A stretch of DNA of 64,000 nt, from the NCBI RefSeq assembly GCF_000218685.1, contig NW_006763300.1:60565-124564 (forward strand), read 5' to 3'. Position 1 is the stretch's first letter; the number at the start of each line of letters is the position of its first letter. Source of the DNA: Serpula lacrymans var. lacrymans S7.9. Lineage: Eukaryota > Basidiomycota > Agaricomycetes > Boletales > Serpulaceae. A model generated the notes under the pieces. The model did no database searches. It was not told the DNA's origin and saw nothing but the letters and a program-made list of their open reading frames with translations. Shown here in pieces: positions 23,737-35,435 of this stretch. The translations under genes were made by a program, and so were the position numbers.

Positions 23737-24106
23737 TCCAGTGCCAGAGTGTTATTGCTTATATTGGACCTTTCAAGATGGACATCATCCGCCTTGTTTG
23801 GCGTCTTTAGGACTTTGACTTCCAAGCCACTTGTTGCCTGTCCAGTGGAATAATTACCATTATTTGCGTCAATTGTCCCGTTTAAGTCTGCACAACTTGC
23901 TACAGCAGCAACATAGTAATCCAAGCATGACTTGATATATCAATTAGGCATTCAGCTCCACTCCTCATCCTTTATTTATAATAAGGCTTTCTTCTGTAGT
24001 GTCACTTCTGGGACTGCATCAAGCTCTGTGATAGACAGGTGAATCCCATGGATGCAAGCTCAGATTTTTGAGAATCAATAAACCGCTGCTGTGCTTTCAG
24101 ACCTCC

Positions 24107-24325
24107 TTAAAGGTGGTACACCACTGCGTGTCTGGAGTAACCTTTTGGTAATATGGGTTTAGAGCCACTAAGATGAGTGTGAAATTTTACTATATGTTCC
24201 CAAATGCTATGTCCATTATGATGCATGCCATCATAGAGAAAAACTACATCTTGAGAATTGATATACCGAGTGATAAAGTGTGATGTTGATTGGTTAAACA
24301 AAATACAGCCCACCAGGTTGTACAT
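24107..24325 (-). pseudogene. Small protease-like fragment, unassigned
   Basis: The minus-strand frame reads NLVGCILFNQSTSHFITRYI, then VVFLYDGMHHNGHS. The order (h-V-G-x-I-x-F, H-F-x-x-R-x-I, V-x-x-Y-D-G-M) resembles the His/Asp part of ubiquitin-type cysteine protease domains found in fungal repeat proteins. It is too short to be certain and no catalytic Cys is seen. Confidence 0.3.
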
Positions 24326-25373
24326 CAGTCCATGTGCGGTGGCTTTGTATTTGGTGAAAGGGTAAAGTGTGGGAGAGCAGTCCTATCTTTTGCTAGGTTC
24401 TTTGGAATTGGAGGTATCTACTGCTTCCATAATCTCCAGTGTAAGCATGATTGGTAGTGAGAGGATAATTTCAATATCTTCAGCATGTCTGTTACAGAGT
24501 TTTTTTTTTTTCATTTTTTTCATGCCAGCAGCCAATAGTGGAGGAAGGCGGATTTACGAGCATCAGGGATTGAAACCACCCCAGAAAATCTCTGCAAAAC
24601 TGTTTCCACATCTCTGAGCTTGATGTCTCTGCTGTTGGCATGAAGGTTGTTACTTCCTGAGGTATGGACATGATTTGGTAATGCTTCTGCTTTGAGGTGC
24701 CACTATTGCATACTCGTAATTGGATCATAAGTCCATGAAAGTAAGTGCAAGCCAAGATGACCAAAGCATCTTTGAGCCAGTGTCTTTTTGTAATGTACTC
24801 AAGCTATGCCTAAGTTAATTGGTAAGCTATCAAAGAAAATTTCAGTAAATTGACAACATACAAATGCTGGCTCAAAGCTTTTTAGTGATTGAATCACTCA
24901 ATGGTCCTTTAGTTGAACTCTTAAATGATTGTGTTGCTCTGCTAAAAGTGTAGATTGTTCTGACATGTTTGAGCTATTGATGGTTCTCTGTAATTCAAGT
25001 GCCAAGTAAAGCTTGTATAATGTAAATGATGTAGAGCAGTGACAGAAGTGGATAGAGAAATCCTGAAAATTTTGCATGAATGTTTGAAAGATAAGTTCAA
25101 GAGAAGTGTCAAGCCAGCAAGAGTTATTGGACCAGAAAACCCAAAACTGTGCTAAGAAATAATCTAGACTCAAAAACAGCTAGATACCACTCATATTGTC
25201 AAAACCCTCCTTGCTTGATATATATATATGTGGCTTCTGCCTGGATAACAACTTTCGAAAGGCAAACCTGAGGATGCTCTGCAGTTCAAGTAAGCGCTCG
25301 CTGGGTTTCAAGTTGCTGAGTTTATGTTGAGTTTTTGCTCGGGTTTTGGCAAAAAAGTTTCAACAAGTCGTAT
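24326..25373. other. No gene recognised
   Basis: AT-rich. Short open frames on the minus strand (24,492-24,764 and 24,898-25,173) have no motif I recognise and could belong to the same decayed gene as the neighbouring fragments. A short TA repeat lies at about 25,219-25,230. Confidence 0.35.
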
Positions 25374-25481
25374 TATTGACACCAGATGGGGGGCTCCTGC
25401 ACGCCACTCTTAGTTCGGATCAGACCTTATTTACTGATATCGACTGTCATATCAGTAATTTGGTCTGACTGGGGAGACTAA

Positions 25482-25968
25482 TAAGGTCTGCACCAAAGTA
25501 AGACCATTTGGCGTGAACCCCCAAATATTGGGCTCTTTTGCACCTTGATTTTAAACTCAACTGCTCCAATTGAATATGGCTGAGCATCACAGTAAAGGCT
25601 AGCTATTGCTTCAACCAGCATAACGAGCCACTGAGATAGTGAAACTGTCAGCCACTCCAATTAAAACACCGCTACAAATTGCAGACAACCTGAACCAAAA
25701 CATGGGCAAAAAGAAATGTGATATTTAGAGTCATATAGGTCCAATGTGCTACATAAATTGTTGTAGTTGTGATACATTAGTACGGATCATGTACATAGCA
25801 TTTGTTCTCTACAGTAGCTGTTTCAGCTGAAACCTTTATGTGCTTTTTCCTGGTGTGACTAGCCACAAAATGCCAAGTTCAAGCTGAATGTGCCGCTCAT
25901 GGTGCCTTCTCTATTACTACTGAAGCGGGGGTTCCTGCCAAAGGTCCTTACTTCAGACCAGACTATTC
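25482..25968. mobile_element. MITE-like element, copy B (inverted relative to copy A)
   Basis: TA-AGGTCTGCACCAAAG at the left and CTTCAGACCAGAC-TA at the right are the same imperfect terminal inverted repeats as in copy A. The interior is the reverse complement of copy A but about 110 bp shorter. A further TIR-like end (TTCGGATCAGACCTTA) lies just upstream at about 25,412-25,427. Confidence 0.7.
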
Positions 25969-26473
25969 TGGGACCCTCCCAGGAAATCTTGAGGCAATCG
26001 CCCCTTGCCTCCGTACTTCTGTTCCTTGCTTCTGAGATCTGAGCACTCATCCTGCTGCCCACATTTACATAAACTATCTGCTTCCTTGTACCAATCCACT
26101 GGTGTCCAACCGCATCTGTAAGAGATCAGCTTCATATTTGCCAAGTTTCTGGGGAAAATTGACTGATCACTTATCTCAGGCCTCAGCACGAAGAATTGAA
26201 AGTCTTGTATTAATGATAGGTGAGCTGTAAAAGTAGCACACAGAGTAGTTTTACAGAGTCTTTGGCTACTAGAAGCCTTGCCACACTATTTTCTTTATTT
26301 CCCTGCCCTCCTCGCAGATACGGAAGACCAGCTTGAAAACTTCTGCTTCATCAACATAGGTCCTGATAGATATCTTTTATCTTGGAAATTTCTAGGTCTC
26401 ATCCAGCCTCCTGCGTATTTCAAGATGGCTTTGTTGTTGACTGCAAGATTTTGCCCAGGAAGTGTTACCTAAC

Positions 26474-26796
26474 TGTAACAACCAAGAGTTAGTTACTCTG
26501 GTGCACACAGGAACACACTATAAAGGTAGTGATGAGGGAGTGGTTACCCCTTAGGCTGCAGTGAGTTAGTTGGTATACAACAGGAGGACTCACTGAGGAG
26601 TCTCCTGGATCTATTGGGGTATATATACTAATACAGAGTGTTTGTGTTTATGTACTGTACAGTTGATAAAAGCAGTGGCTGATAATGTCAGAGGGCGCAG
26701 CCCGTGTGACCAGCTCCACTGCATGACAGATTTGTAGCTAAAATAGGAATAAAGGCAGTGCAGCGTGAGAAAGAGGAGTTTGAACAAAAGGGAAAG
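26474..26796 (-). repeat. Family-A LTR, cut by copia insertion
   Basis: Starts TGTAACAACC at 26,474 and follows the family-A LTR to AAAGGGAAAG at 26,796, where a copia LTR begins exactly at its TGACAAAAC end. The missing 90 bp of the gypsy LTR are not seen elsewhere nearby. Confidence 0.82.
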
Positions 26797-27086
26797 TGAC
26801 AAAACTGGATAAACCCGGTCTCTGCCAAAGCAGCCATTATTCTCCATGGAGTAACCATTGTTCTCCTAGGAGCCATTATACTGTAGCGAGTAGCACCTCC
26901 GACTATAAGTAGTAGGGGGTTTAGTATAGAAATACCTCAGTCGTTTCTATAACCTCTTGGGCAGCGGCTGAGGTATGTTAAATTACATTTATTAGAGATC
27001 ACCTTAAACTAACATCCATTGTAGTTTCACTTAGGTAAATAATATAGTCGTTTCTATAGCCTCTCGGGCAGCGGCTGAGTTTCACA
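26797..27086 (+). repeat. Family-B copia LTR (long form)
   Basis: Starts TGACAAAACTGG and ends GAGTTTCACA. It contains the palindromes CTCCATGGAG (26,842-26,851) and CTCCTAGGAG (26,863-26,872), and two copies of a roughly 34-bp direct repeat containing GGGCAGCGGCTGAG. The PBS follows 11 nt later, at 27,098-27,111. Confidence 0.82.
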
Positions 27087-27166
27087 TAGGTTTATGAGGT
27101 TATGAGCCCTGGTGCGCAAAAGCTATGCAGGAAATAATTCTTATTTGAAATGGCAACCTCGGAACC

Positions 27167-28519
27167 ATGACCACAGCACGCGATACATCCGCATGTCCAG
27201 TTCTCACTGGACCCAACAATTTTCAGATATGGAAACTCCGGATCATCTCAAAGCTACATCAGGAAAAAGTTCTCCGGGTTGTTACTGGAGAGGAGTTTAA
27301 GCCCTCACCAGGAAAACCTACCTCCTTGGAGGATCCTGAGATCACCTAGATACTTAAGGATGAGAAGGCACATGGAATCATCCAGGACCACATCTCTGAT
27401 GCCCTCCTAATGAGGACTGGAGACCTCACCAGCTCCAAGGAGTTATTTGATAAACTTGTCTCACTCCATCAAACATCCAACATTGCCTCGGCCTTCTATT
27501 CATTCCAGCAACTCACCAAATTGTCCTGGGATGGGACATCACCTATCCAGGACCACATTGCAAAAATCTGGACAATTGATTCACACCTCTCCGGAATGAA
27601 ACTAGGAGTTGATACCAAACTCATGGATTTTTCTCTTCTCCAATCTCTCCCATGCACTCCTGAATGGCAAATATTTCAGTCATCAGTAATCAACACGATT
27701 GAAGAAAATAAACTTACCTTTGATGCAGTTGAGATCCGGATCACTGCAGAAGTTGCACGACAGTCAGGGAAGGCCCCTGGAGGTTCCAAATCAGCACTCA
27801 AATCCGAGGAGAAATGGTGTAACTTCTACAAAGCCAAATCACACAACACCTTGGAGTGTCGAACACTTCAGTCAGCTGAAAAAGGTCAAAGGAAGAAGGA
27901 AAAGGAAAGATACAAGGATAAAGGAAAAGAGAAGGAAAAGGCAAATACGGCGGAGAAATCATCTGGATCTGACTCCGAGGAGGAACAGAGTCATATTGCA
28001 TTGGAACATGTACATATTTCCAAGCCCCCTGCTAAACGCATTCAAGCTTACCTTGTGTTGGAACCCGATAAGACCAAAACAACAATTATTATTGACTCCG
28101 GAGCAACATCCCACATGGTCCCTCACCGCTCCTGGTTTGAGCCAGGAACATACCATGTTCTGCATCCTCCGAGGACAATCAGTTTTGGGGATGAATCCTC
28201 TGTAAATGCCATTGGCATTGGAACAGTAATCCTACAAGCAACTGTTGGCAATAAGGACTACAATATTGCACTGTCAAATGTCTTACTTGTGCCAAACTTC
28301 ACGTTAGCACTCGTCTCTGTCCACAAATTGTCCAAAATGGGGTTATCAACACTTTTTCCAGCAGGGTCAAATGCTTGTGAAGTTTGGAAAAAGGAGGAAC
28401 TTATCCTCACTGCGTTACACAAGCGAGGACTTTATCACTTCCAAGCAAAACCCGAAATCAACCCAGAGTCAGCTTTTGCAGCAGTAGATGTAAATTTATT
28501 GCACAGGAGAATGGGACAC
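27167..28519 (+). pseudogene. Copia Gag-protease, inverted-duplicate arm
   Basis: Nearly the same protein as the minus-strand Gag-protease at 33.8-35.1 kb. The frame opens with MTTARDTSACPVLTGPNN and has TAG at 27,347-27,349 in place of a Trp codon. It contains a zinc-knuckle-like CNFYKAKSHNTLEC and the protease motif IIIDSGATSHMV (DSGA/T). It ends at GGGACAC, where a family-A LTR begins at exactly the same base as in the other arm. Integrase, RT and RNase H are absent. Differences between the two arms are few (for example LMDFS versus LMAFA), so the copies separated recently. Confidence 0.88.
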
Positions 28520-28627
28520 TGTAACAACCAAGAGTTAGTTACTCTGGCGCACACAGAAACACACTATAAGGAAGATGATGTGGGAGTGGTTACCCTTTGA
28601 GCTGCAGAGAGTTTGTTGGTTAACAAC
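28520..28627 (-). repeat. Family-A LTR fragment (first 108 bp)
   Basis: TGTAACAACC through GGTTAACAAC, then an abrupt change to unrelated sequence. Same insertion point as the complete LTR at 33,377-33,778. Confidence 0.85.
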
Positions 28628-28889
28628 CACACTCCGTCAAGACATTGTTGACTTGACAATCATGCTCTGCTTGGAAATGCTTATTTTGAGGCAGTAATTG
28701 GGCATAGGCTGTGTGTATGACTATCTTCTCTTTTTCTGCGCCTTTTTGCTGAACAGTTAGATGTGAAACCCGTTCATCTTCACCATCATCTTCTGAAGAT
28801 TCCAGATAGTCTTGTGAATCTGATAGAGGAGGGCTGATCTGACAGAGTCAGAGATTCACAGCCTCAAACACTACATTGCATGAAAAAAG

Positions 28890-29806
28890 TCAAATGGCAC
28901 TGTCAAGGCATATGAGCTGCATGCACAAGTATCACAACAAGCTACTCAGTTAGACATATTGTCACTATATGCTGTTTGCAAGCTGGCTAGATCACTGGCC
29001 AAGATTGAGCCTGTAAAGATTGATATGTGCCCAAAGAGTTGTATTGCATATACAGGTGACTTTAAGGACTTGGAAGCTTATCCTCACACCATAAAGGGTC
29101 AAATCACATGTGGGGAGAGGCACTATGTTGCTGGATCTAAAAATAAGCCCAGAGCACAAATGCTATATGTATCTTTTATTCCAATTATCCAAGCAATGTT
29201 TGCAAATAAGCAAACATCCCAACTCCTGCGATACAGGGATAGATGTTTACAAAAAACATTGAAGTTACTTGCAGTTGACTCACAAAGTTCTGGGACTCAG
29301 GCTCAGGCAAGATATTGTGATTTCCCTAGTGGGAGTGTTCATGAACACTATTATAAGGACATGGGATTATTTTAGGATGAGTGTGACATTGCCTTTGCAT
29401 TATCCACAGATGGGGCCCAGCTTACAATGAAGAAGCAGTCTGATACTTAGATATTGATTCTGATATTGCTCAACATACCTCCAGAAATGAGGTACCATTC
29501 CAACAATATCATATTAACCATGACCATTCCAGGACCCCACAGTCCAGGAAGTATTGAGTCATTTATATATCTCCTTTTCCAGGATGCAGCACAGTGTAGT
29601 CAAGGTATATGGATGTGGGATGCTATAGTTTCCTCCTATTTCATAAATCACATGTACATGACTATGATTCTGGGAGATATGCTAGGCTCAGCAAAGTTAA
29701 ATGGGATGGCAGGACATACTGCAAATTATGGTGATAGATTTGTTTTGGTCAAAAGGGCAAGACCCAGTCCCGAAAAAGGTGCCAAGGCTCAGTACTAATA
29801 AAACTA
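28890..29806 (+). pseudogene. Tnp2-family (CACTA/EnSpm-like) transposase fragment
   Basis: The frame contains IDMCPKSCIAYTGDFKDLEA, the C-P-x-S-C-x-A-Y-T-G signature that opens Tnp2 transposases. It is followed by KPRAQMLYVSFIPIIQAMFA, then AFALSTDGAQLTMKKQSDT, then NIPPEMRYHSNNI, TIPGPHSPGS and ILGDMLGSAKLNGMAGHTA, all in the order expected for this family. Stops at 29,373-29,375 and near 29,449 break it. It ends against the copia LTR at 29,807. Neither the transposase C-terminus nor element ends are visible. Confidence 0.75.
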
Positions 29807-30098
29807 TGTGAAACTCAGCCGCTGCCCAAGAGGCTATAGAAACGACTTTATTATTTACCTATGTGAAACTACAATTGATGTTAGTTTAAGGTGATCTCTA
29901 ATAAATGTAATGTAACATACCTCAGCCGCTGCCCAAGAGGCTATAGAAACAACTGAGGTATTTCTATACTAAGCCCCCTACTACTTATAGTCGGAGGTGC
30001 TACTCGCTATAGTATAATGACTCCTAGGAGTACAATTGTGCTCCTAGGAGAACAATGGTGACTCCATGGAGTGGTGGCTAAACTCCATGGTTTTGTCA
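29807..30098 (-). repeat. Copia 3' LTR (family B, long form)
   Basis: Starts TGACAAAACC at 30,098 (minus) and ends TTTCACA at 29,807. It carries CTCCTAGGAG twice (30,021-30,030, 30,041-30,050) and CTCCATGGAG (30,062-30,071). It is preceded by a short purine tract (GAGTGGGAG). The flank AACTA differs from the flank of the 5' LTR (AGCCT). Confidence 0.85.
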
Positions 30099-33000
30099 CT
30101 CCCACTCGAGTGCAACCGTAGTCCCATAGCTTTAGAGAATTTCCAGTGTTTTTTGTGAGTGAGGGGTTTAGTGAGAATGTCGGCAACCATATCTCCTGTA
30201 GGAATGTATCTCATTACTGCCTCTCCCTTTGATACTAAGTCATCTCGGATAAAATGATATTTCCGTTGAATGTGTTTTGTGCGAGCATGGAACTGTGGAT
30301 CTCGTGTAAGAATGATAGCTGCTTGATTGTCACAGTGCAATGTTGTAGGTCCATTTTGAGCATGTCCAATCTCTTCAAAAAATGTCTGAAGCCATGCAAG
30401 GTGTTGTCCAGCATTGCTCAATCCAATATACTCTGACTCCGTGGATGATAAAGCTACCATGCTTTGTCTTTTGCTTGTCCAGGAGATTGCTCCTCGGATG
30501 GTGATAAAGACAAAGCCTGACATTGATCAAGATGTGTCTGGGTCTCCAGACCAATCTGCATCTGAATATCCATAGAAATCCATGTCTATGGAGACATCTG
30601 TGCCATCATATCATAGTTCCATGTCCCTGGTTGCTTTCAGATATTAGAGGACACATTTTGCAGCTTCCCAGTGATGGCTCCTTGGAGCTGAGCTATGCCT
30701 GCTTAGTATTCCAACAACGTAGGCAATGTATGGGCGGGTTCCGAGTATGGCATACATGAGGGAGCCTACAATTGAGAGGTATGACACTTGACGCCCTTCA
30801 ATATGCATCTCGTGTTGCACAATATCTTCCCCTGGAGCATTTGCAAGGAGTTTTGATCCATGGGCCATTGGTGTCCATACTGGTTTGCAGTTCTTCATTC
30901 CAGTACGCTCCAGGACTGTGTCAATGTATTGGCCTTGCAATAGGGATATTGTTTTGTTTGAACGATCATGTTGGATTTCTATTCCGAGGATGTATTTTGC
31001 TTCTCCAAGGTCCCGCATTTTGAATATGGATTCGAGTTTGGCTTTTGTGATATCCATGAATTTTCGGGATGAAGCTCCTAGGAGGAGGTCATCTACATAG
31101 ACAACAACAAAGCATATTTGTTTGTTGTCCCGGAATACATAGAGACATGTTTCTGCATTTAGTCTTGTGAAACCGAGCTCCTGGAGCTTGCGATCAAAAG
31201 TTTTGTTCCATGTTTGACCAGCTTGTTTTAACCCGTAGATGGATTTCTTCAATCTCCAGCAGTATCCAGGTTGGATAGGAACACCCCCTGGAGGAAGCAT
31301 GTACAGTTCTTCTTCAAGTTCTCCATTGAGATAAGCTGTGGATACGTCCATTTGATCAAGTTCTAGGTTGTACTTTGCTGCCAGGGCTAGAATAATTCGG
31401 ATTGACTCTAAGTTTGCAACCGGAGCAAAAACCTCCTGGTAATCAATCCCCTCCCTTTGAGTAAAACCTCGTGCAACAATCCGGAGTTTGTATCTCTCAA
31501 TGTTTCCGTTTTGATCAAACTTGATCCGGAACACAGGTTTTGATGTGATGGGTTTTACTCCCTTCGGAAGTGGAACAGTGTCATATACTGCATTAGTATT
31601 GAGACTTAGGAGTTCCTCCTCCAAGGCAGACTTCCATAATTCTCCATCCGGACGTGATAAGGCTTCCTTTAGTGTCCTTGGAAGGTCTGTGTTAGATGGA
31701 CTGGTACTTGCTATTCCAGCAAAGAATGTCTCCTCTGTATCAGATGTTTCTTCATGAACCTCAGGAGTGTTAGGTTTCTCCATGGAGTTGTCATGCTGCT
31801 CTTTTCCAGACTGTTCCTCATCTAGAGTCCTTTGATAATCTCGGTTTTTGTCTGCAGGACGGGTCTGGCGACTGCTTCTGCGTACTCCTAGGACTTCAGC
31901 AGGCATGACTGCTCTTTTAGGAACTTGTGCAGGTACTCCAGGGAGTAGACACATTTGTGTATTTGTTGCCCCACTCACTCCTGAAGGTGTTGAATCACTC
32001 CTTGGAGGTGTTGGATGACTCCTTGGAGGTGTTGTATGCCTTACAGAAGCTGATCCAATGGACAGGCTGTCTAGCTGTATTCGGACTTTTTCCACATCAG
32101 CTGGCTGTATGTTGAGGGGCTGTCCTCCCACTGACTGTAACTCTACTTTGGCTTTCCGTTCTGAAGATGGCCAGTGTTCAGGTCTTGGTTGTAGAGACTG
32201 TTGTGGAGGGTGTCTTAGCTGATCAGGTGCTCCCACTGCTCTTGGAACGTCTCCACGGAGGTATTGCCCCACTGCTCTCGGAACATCTTCATGCTGATAT
32301 GGTTCCATTGCTTGTGGAACATCTCCTTGGAGATGTGGTTCCATTTGCAATTCATTTGGATCTTGGATCTGAGGGTCAGGATCATCCTCCTCCAATTTTT
32401 TTTTGGTCTGGATAGTGAGCATTCTCCGGAATGAGTCCCTCCCACTGATCTGTGCTAGTGTCTGTGTTCCAGGGAGCAGTGTCATCCTTTTGTACCTTTC
32501 CGGATTCATTGAATATGACATGCTGACTGGAAAACACAGTCCGTTTTTCAGTGTCTAGGAGTTTGTAGGCTTGCTTTCCATGTGTGTAGCCAATCATTAT
32601 GGCTTTGCGCCCCTTGGAGTAAAACTTCCCTTGCCTTTTATCTTTCGGAATCAAGGCATATGCTTGGCATCCGAAAGGGCAAAACAAAGTTGGATCAACT
32701 CTCCTTTTAAACAGTATTTCATATGGGGTCTTTCCATGGAGTCCAGATGCTGGGCTGCGTGCTGTGATATATGCAGCTGTTTGCATGGCATCTACTCAAA
32801 ATGACTTTGGGAGCTTGGAATCATGGAGCATAGTGGTTGCTAATGTAGCCAATGTCTGATTCATGCGTTCTGCAATGCCATTTTGTTCTGGAGTATCTGC
32901 AGCTGTAATTTCTTGGATGACACCATCTCCTCAGAGTTGATTTTTGAATGCATTGCCAGTATATTCTCCTCCCCCATTGCTCCGGAGGAATTCTGTGTAT

Positions 33001-33376
33001 AGTGGAGTGAAGTTTTCTTCTCCCAAATGAGTCCGGAAGAATGTTTGGACATCTTCTTTCCATTGCTTGTATTGTTTCAGTGCTTTACTTTTATGTTTTA
33101 GGAAATATATCCATGGAAATTTGGAGAAATCATCTACAATGATAATCCAGTACCGAAAACCCTCCCTGGAAGTTGGTTTGATTGGTCCTCCAACATCTGT
33201 GTGCACAATTTGTATGGGGCGCTTGGCTCGGTTTCCTCCAGTGGACTTGAAAGGTAATTTCTTCATCTTTCCTAAAGCACAAGGTTCACAAAACTCCGGG
33301 GTTCCGGTAAGGGTGTCTATGTCCTGGAGCCGTCTTTTTGTAACCATTCGTTGCAAGCGGTCCATTCTAATGTGTC
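30044..33376 (-). pseudogene. Copia integrase-RT-RNase H, multiply interrupted
   Basis: This continues the Gag-protease frame after the nested LTR is discounted. Order on the minus strand: integrase zinc and core (QIVHTDVGGPI, then NGGGEYTG and QNGIAERMN), a long variable linker, then RT with LDQMDVSTAYLNGELEEELY, KKSIYGLKQAGQTWN, VVYVDDLLLG, and RNase H with ALSSTESEYIGLS and HCDNQAAIIL. Lesions: TGA near 32,930 and 32,789, a frameshift at the nine-T run 32,396-32,404, and three stops between 30,524 and 30,643. The last codons of pol lie inside the 3' LTR (30,044-30,098). This copy cannot make a full polyprotein. Confidence 0.9.
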
Positions 33377-33778
33377 TGTTACAATAACACAATTTTCGGA
33401 CCTTTCCCTTTATTTTCATTCTCCGCCTTAACCTTGTACTTTAGCCTTCACACATGGTACCACGCGGCACTTCCCCTTTCTCGCGCCGCATTGCCTTTCT
33501 TCTTATTTTTAGACACAACTCTCTCACACAGTGGAGTTGGCCATGCGGGCTAGGCCCCATGACACCATCAGCCACTGTCTCTATCAACTGTATAGTACAC
33601 ATGTACAAACAACCCTGTAGTAGTATATATACCCCAATAGATCCAGGAGACTCCGTCAGCAAGTCCTCCTGTTGTTAACCAACAAACTCTCTGCAGCTCA
33701 AAGGGTAACCACTCCCACATCATCTTCCTTATAGTGTGTTTCTGTGTGCGCCAGAGTAACTAACTCTTGGTTGTTACA
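33377..33778 (+). mobile_element. Solo family-A LTR inside copia, target duplication GTGTC
   Basis: 402 bp from TGTTACAATAACAC to GGTTGTTACA. Flanks are GTGTC at 33,372-33,376 and GTGTC at 33,779-33,783. Removing the LTR and one GTGTC joins the copia reading frame perfectly (RRMGH then IRMDRLQ), so the insertion happened in an intact coding region. Confidence 0.93.
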
Positions 33779-35131
33779 GTGTCCCATTCTCCTGTGCAAT
33801 AAATTTACATCTACTGCTGCAAAAGCTGACTCTGGGTTGATTTCGGGTTTTGCTTGGAAGTGATAAAGTCCTCGCTTGTGTAACGCAGTGAGGATAAGTT
33901 CCTCCTTTTTCCAAACTTCACAAGCATTTGACCCTGCTGGAAAAAGTGTTGATAACCCCATTTTGGACAATTTGTGGACAGAGACGAGTGCTAACGTGAA
34001 GTTTGGCACAAGTAAGACATTTGACAGTGCAATATTGTAGTCCTTATTGCCAACAGTTGCTTGTAGGATTACTGTTCCAATGCCAATGGCATTTACAGAG
34101 GATTCATCCCCAAAACTGATTGTCCTCGGAGGATGCAGAACATGGTATGTTCCTGGCTCAAACCAGGAGCGGTGAGGGACCATGTGGGATGTTGCTCCGG
34201 AGTCAATAATAATTGCTGTTTTGGTCTTATCGGGTTCCAACACAAGGTAAGCTTGAATGCGTTTAGCAGGGGGCTTGGAAATATGTATATGTTCCAATGC
34301 AATATGACTCTGTTCCTCCTCGGAGTCAGATCCAGATGATTTCTCCGCCGTATTTGCCTTTTCCTTCTCTTTTCCTTTATCCTTGTATCTTTCCTTTTCC
34401 TTCTTCCTTTGACCTTTTTCAGCTGACTGAAGTGTTCGACACTCCGAGGTGTTGTGTGATTTGGCTTTGTGGAAGTTACACCATTTCTCCTCGGATTTGA
34501 GTGCTGATTTGGAACCTCCAGGGGCCTTCCCTGACTGTCGTGCAACTTCTGCAGTGATCCGGATCTCAACTGCATCAAAGGTAAGTTTATTTTCTTCAAT
34601 CGTGTTGATTACTGATGACTGAAATATTTGCCATTCAGGAGTGCATGGGAGAGATTGGAGAAGAGCAAAAGCCATGAGTTTGGTATCAACTCCTAGTTTC
34701 ATTCCGGAGAGGTGTGAATCAATTGTCCAGATTTTTGCAATGTGGTCCTGGATAGGTGATGTCCCATCCCAGGACAATTTGGTGAGTTGCTGGAATGAAT
34801 AGAAGGCCGAGGCAATGTTGGATGTTTGATGGAGTGAGACAAGTTTATCAAATAACTCCTTGGAGCTGGTGAGGTCTCCAGTCCTCATTAGGAGGGCATC
34901 AGAGATGTGGTCCTGGATGATTCCATGTGCCTTCTCATCCTTAAGTATCCAGGTGATCTCAGGATCCTCCAAGGAGGTAGGTTTTCCTGGTGAGGGCTTA
35001 AACTCCTCTCCAGTAACAACCCGGAGAACTTTTTCCTGATGTAGCTTTGAGATGATCCGGAGTTTCCATATCTGAAAATTGTTGGGTCCAGTGAGAACTG
35101 GACATGCGGATGTATCGCGTGCTGTGGTCAT
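33779..35131 (-). CDS. Copia Gag-protease (family B), 5' half of an interrupted element
   Basis: Open from ATG at 35,131 (MTTARDTSACPV) to the nested LTR at 33,778; the LTR supplies a stop at 33,698. The N-terminal two thirds is Gag of the UBN2/copia type (ITWILKDEKAHGIIQDHISD). A zinc-knuckle-like CNFHKAKSHNTSEC has His in place of the second Cys. A Lys/Glu-rich linker precedes the aspartic protease motif IIIDSGATSHMV at about residue 300. The N-terminal edge of integrase follows (LLHRRMGH). Gag would assemble virus-like particles and the protease would cut the polyprotein, but RT is separated by the insertion. Start chosen because it lies about 60 nt after the PBS and is conserved in both arms. 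Confidence 0.88.
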
Positions 35132-35187
35132 GGTTCCGAGGTTGCCGTTTCAAATAAGAATTATTTCCTGCGTAGCTTTTGCGCACC

Positions 35188-35201
35188 AGGGCTCATAACC
35201 T
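35188..35201 (-). promoter_or_regulatory. Copia primer-binding site, complementary to initiator-tRNA anticodon arm
   Basis: Minus strand GGTTATGAGCCCTG, 11 nt inside the 5' LTR. Its complement CAGGGCTCATAACC is the anticodon stem-loop of an eukaryotic initiator tRNA-Met, the half-tRNA primer used by Ty1/copia elements such as Drosophila copia. The same site is present at 27,098-27,111 in the other arm. Confidence 0.72.
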
Positions 35202-35212
35202 CATAAACCTAT

Positions 35213-35435
35213 GTGAAACTCAGCCGCTGCCCGAGAGGCTATAGAAACGACTGAGGTATTCCTATACTAAACCCCCTACTACTTATAGTCGGAGGTGCTA
35301 CTTGCTACAGTATAATGACTCCTAGGAGTACAATTGCGCTCCTGGGAGAACAATGGTTACTCCATGGAGTGGTGGCTATGCTCCATGGAGAACAATGGCT
35401 GCTTTGGCAGAGACTGGGTTTATCCGGTTTTGTCA
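35213..35435 (-). repeat. Copia 5' LTR (short form)
   Basis: Same ends as the other family-B LTRs (TGACAAAACCGG and GAGTTTCACA). It lacks about 70 bp lying between two 34-bp direct repeats in the long form, leaving a single repeat. It carries CTCCTAGGAG (35,319-35,328) and CTCCATGGAG palindromes. Confidence 0.82.

Noticed and set aside
27699..28205. 168-codon alternative frame inside copia gag (and its twin 34,093-34,599)
   Set aside because: Basic low-complexity shadow of the true Gag-protease frame, which carries the DSGA motif.
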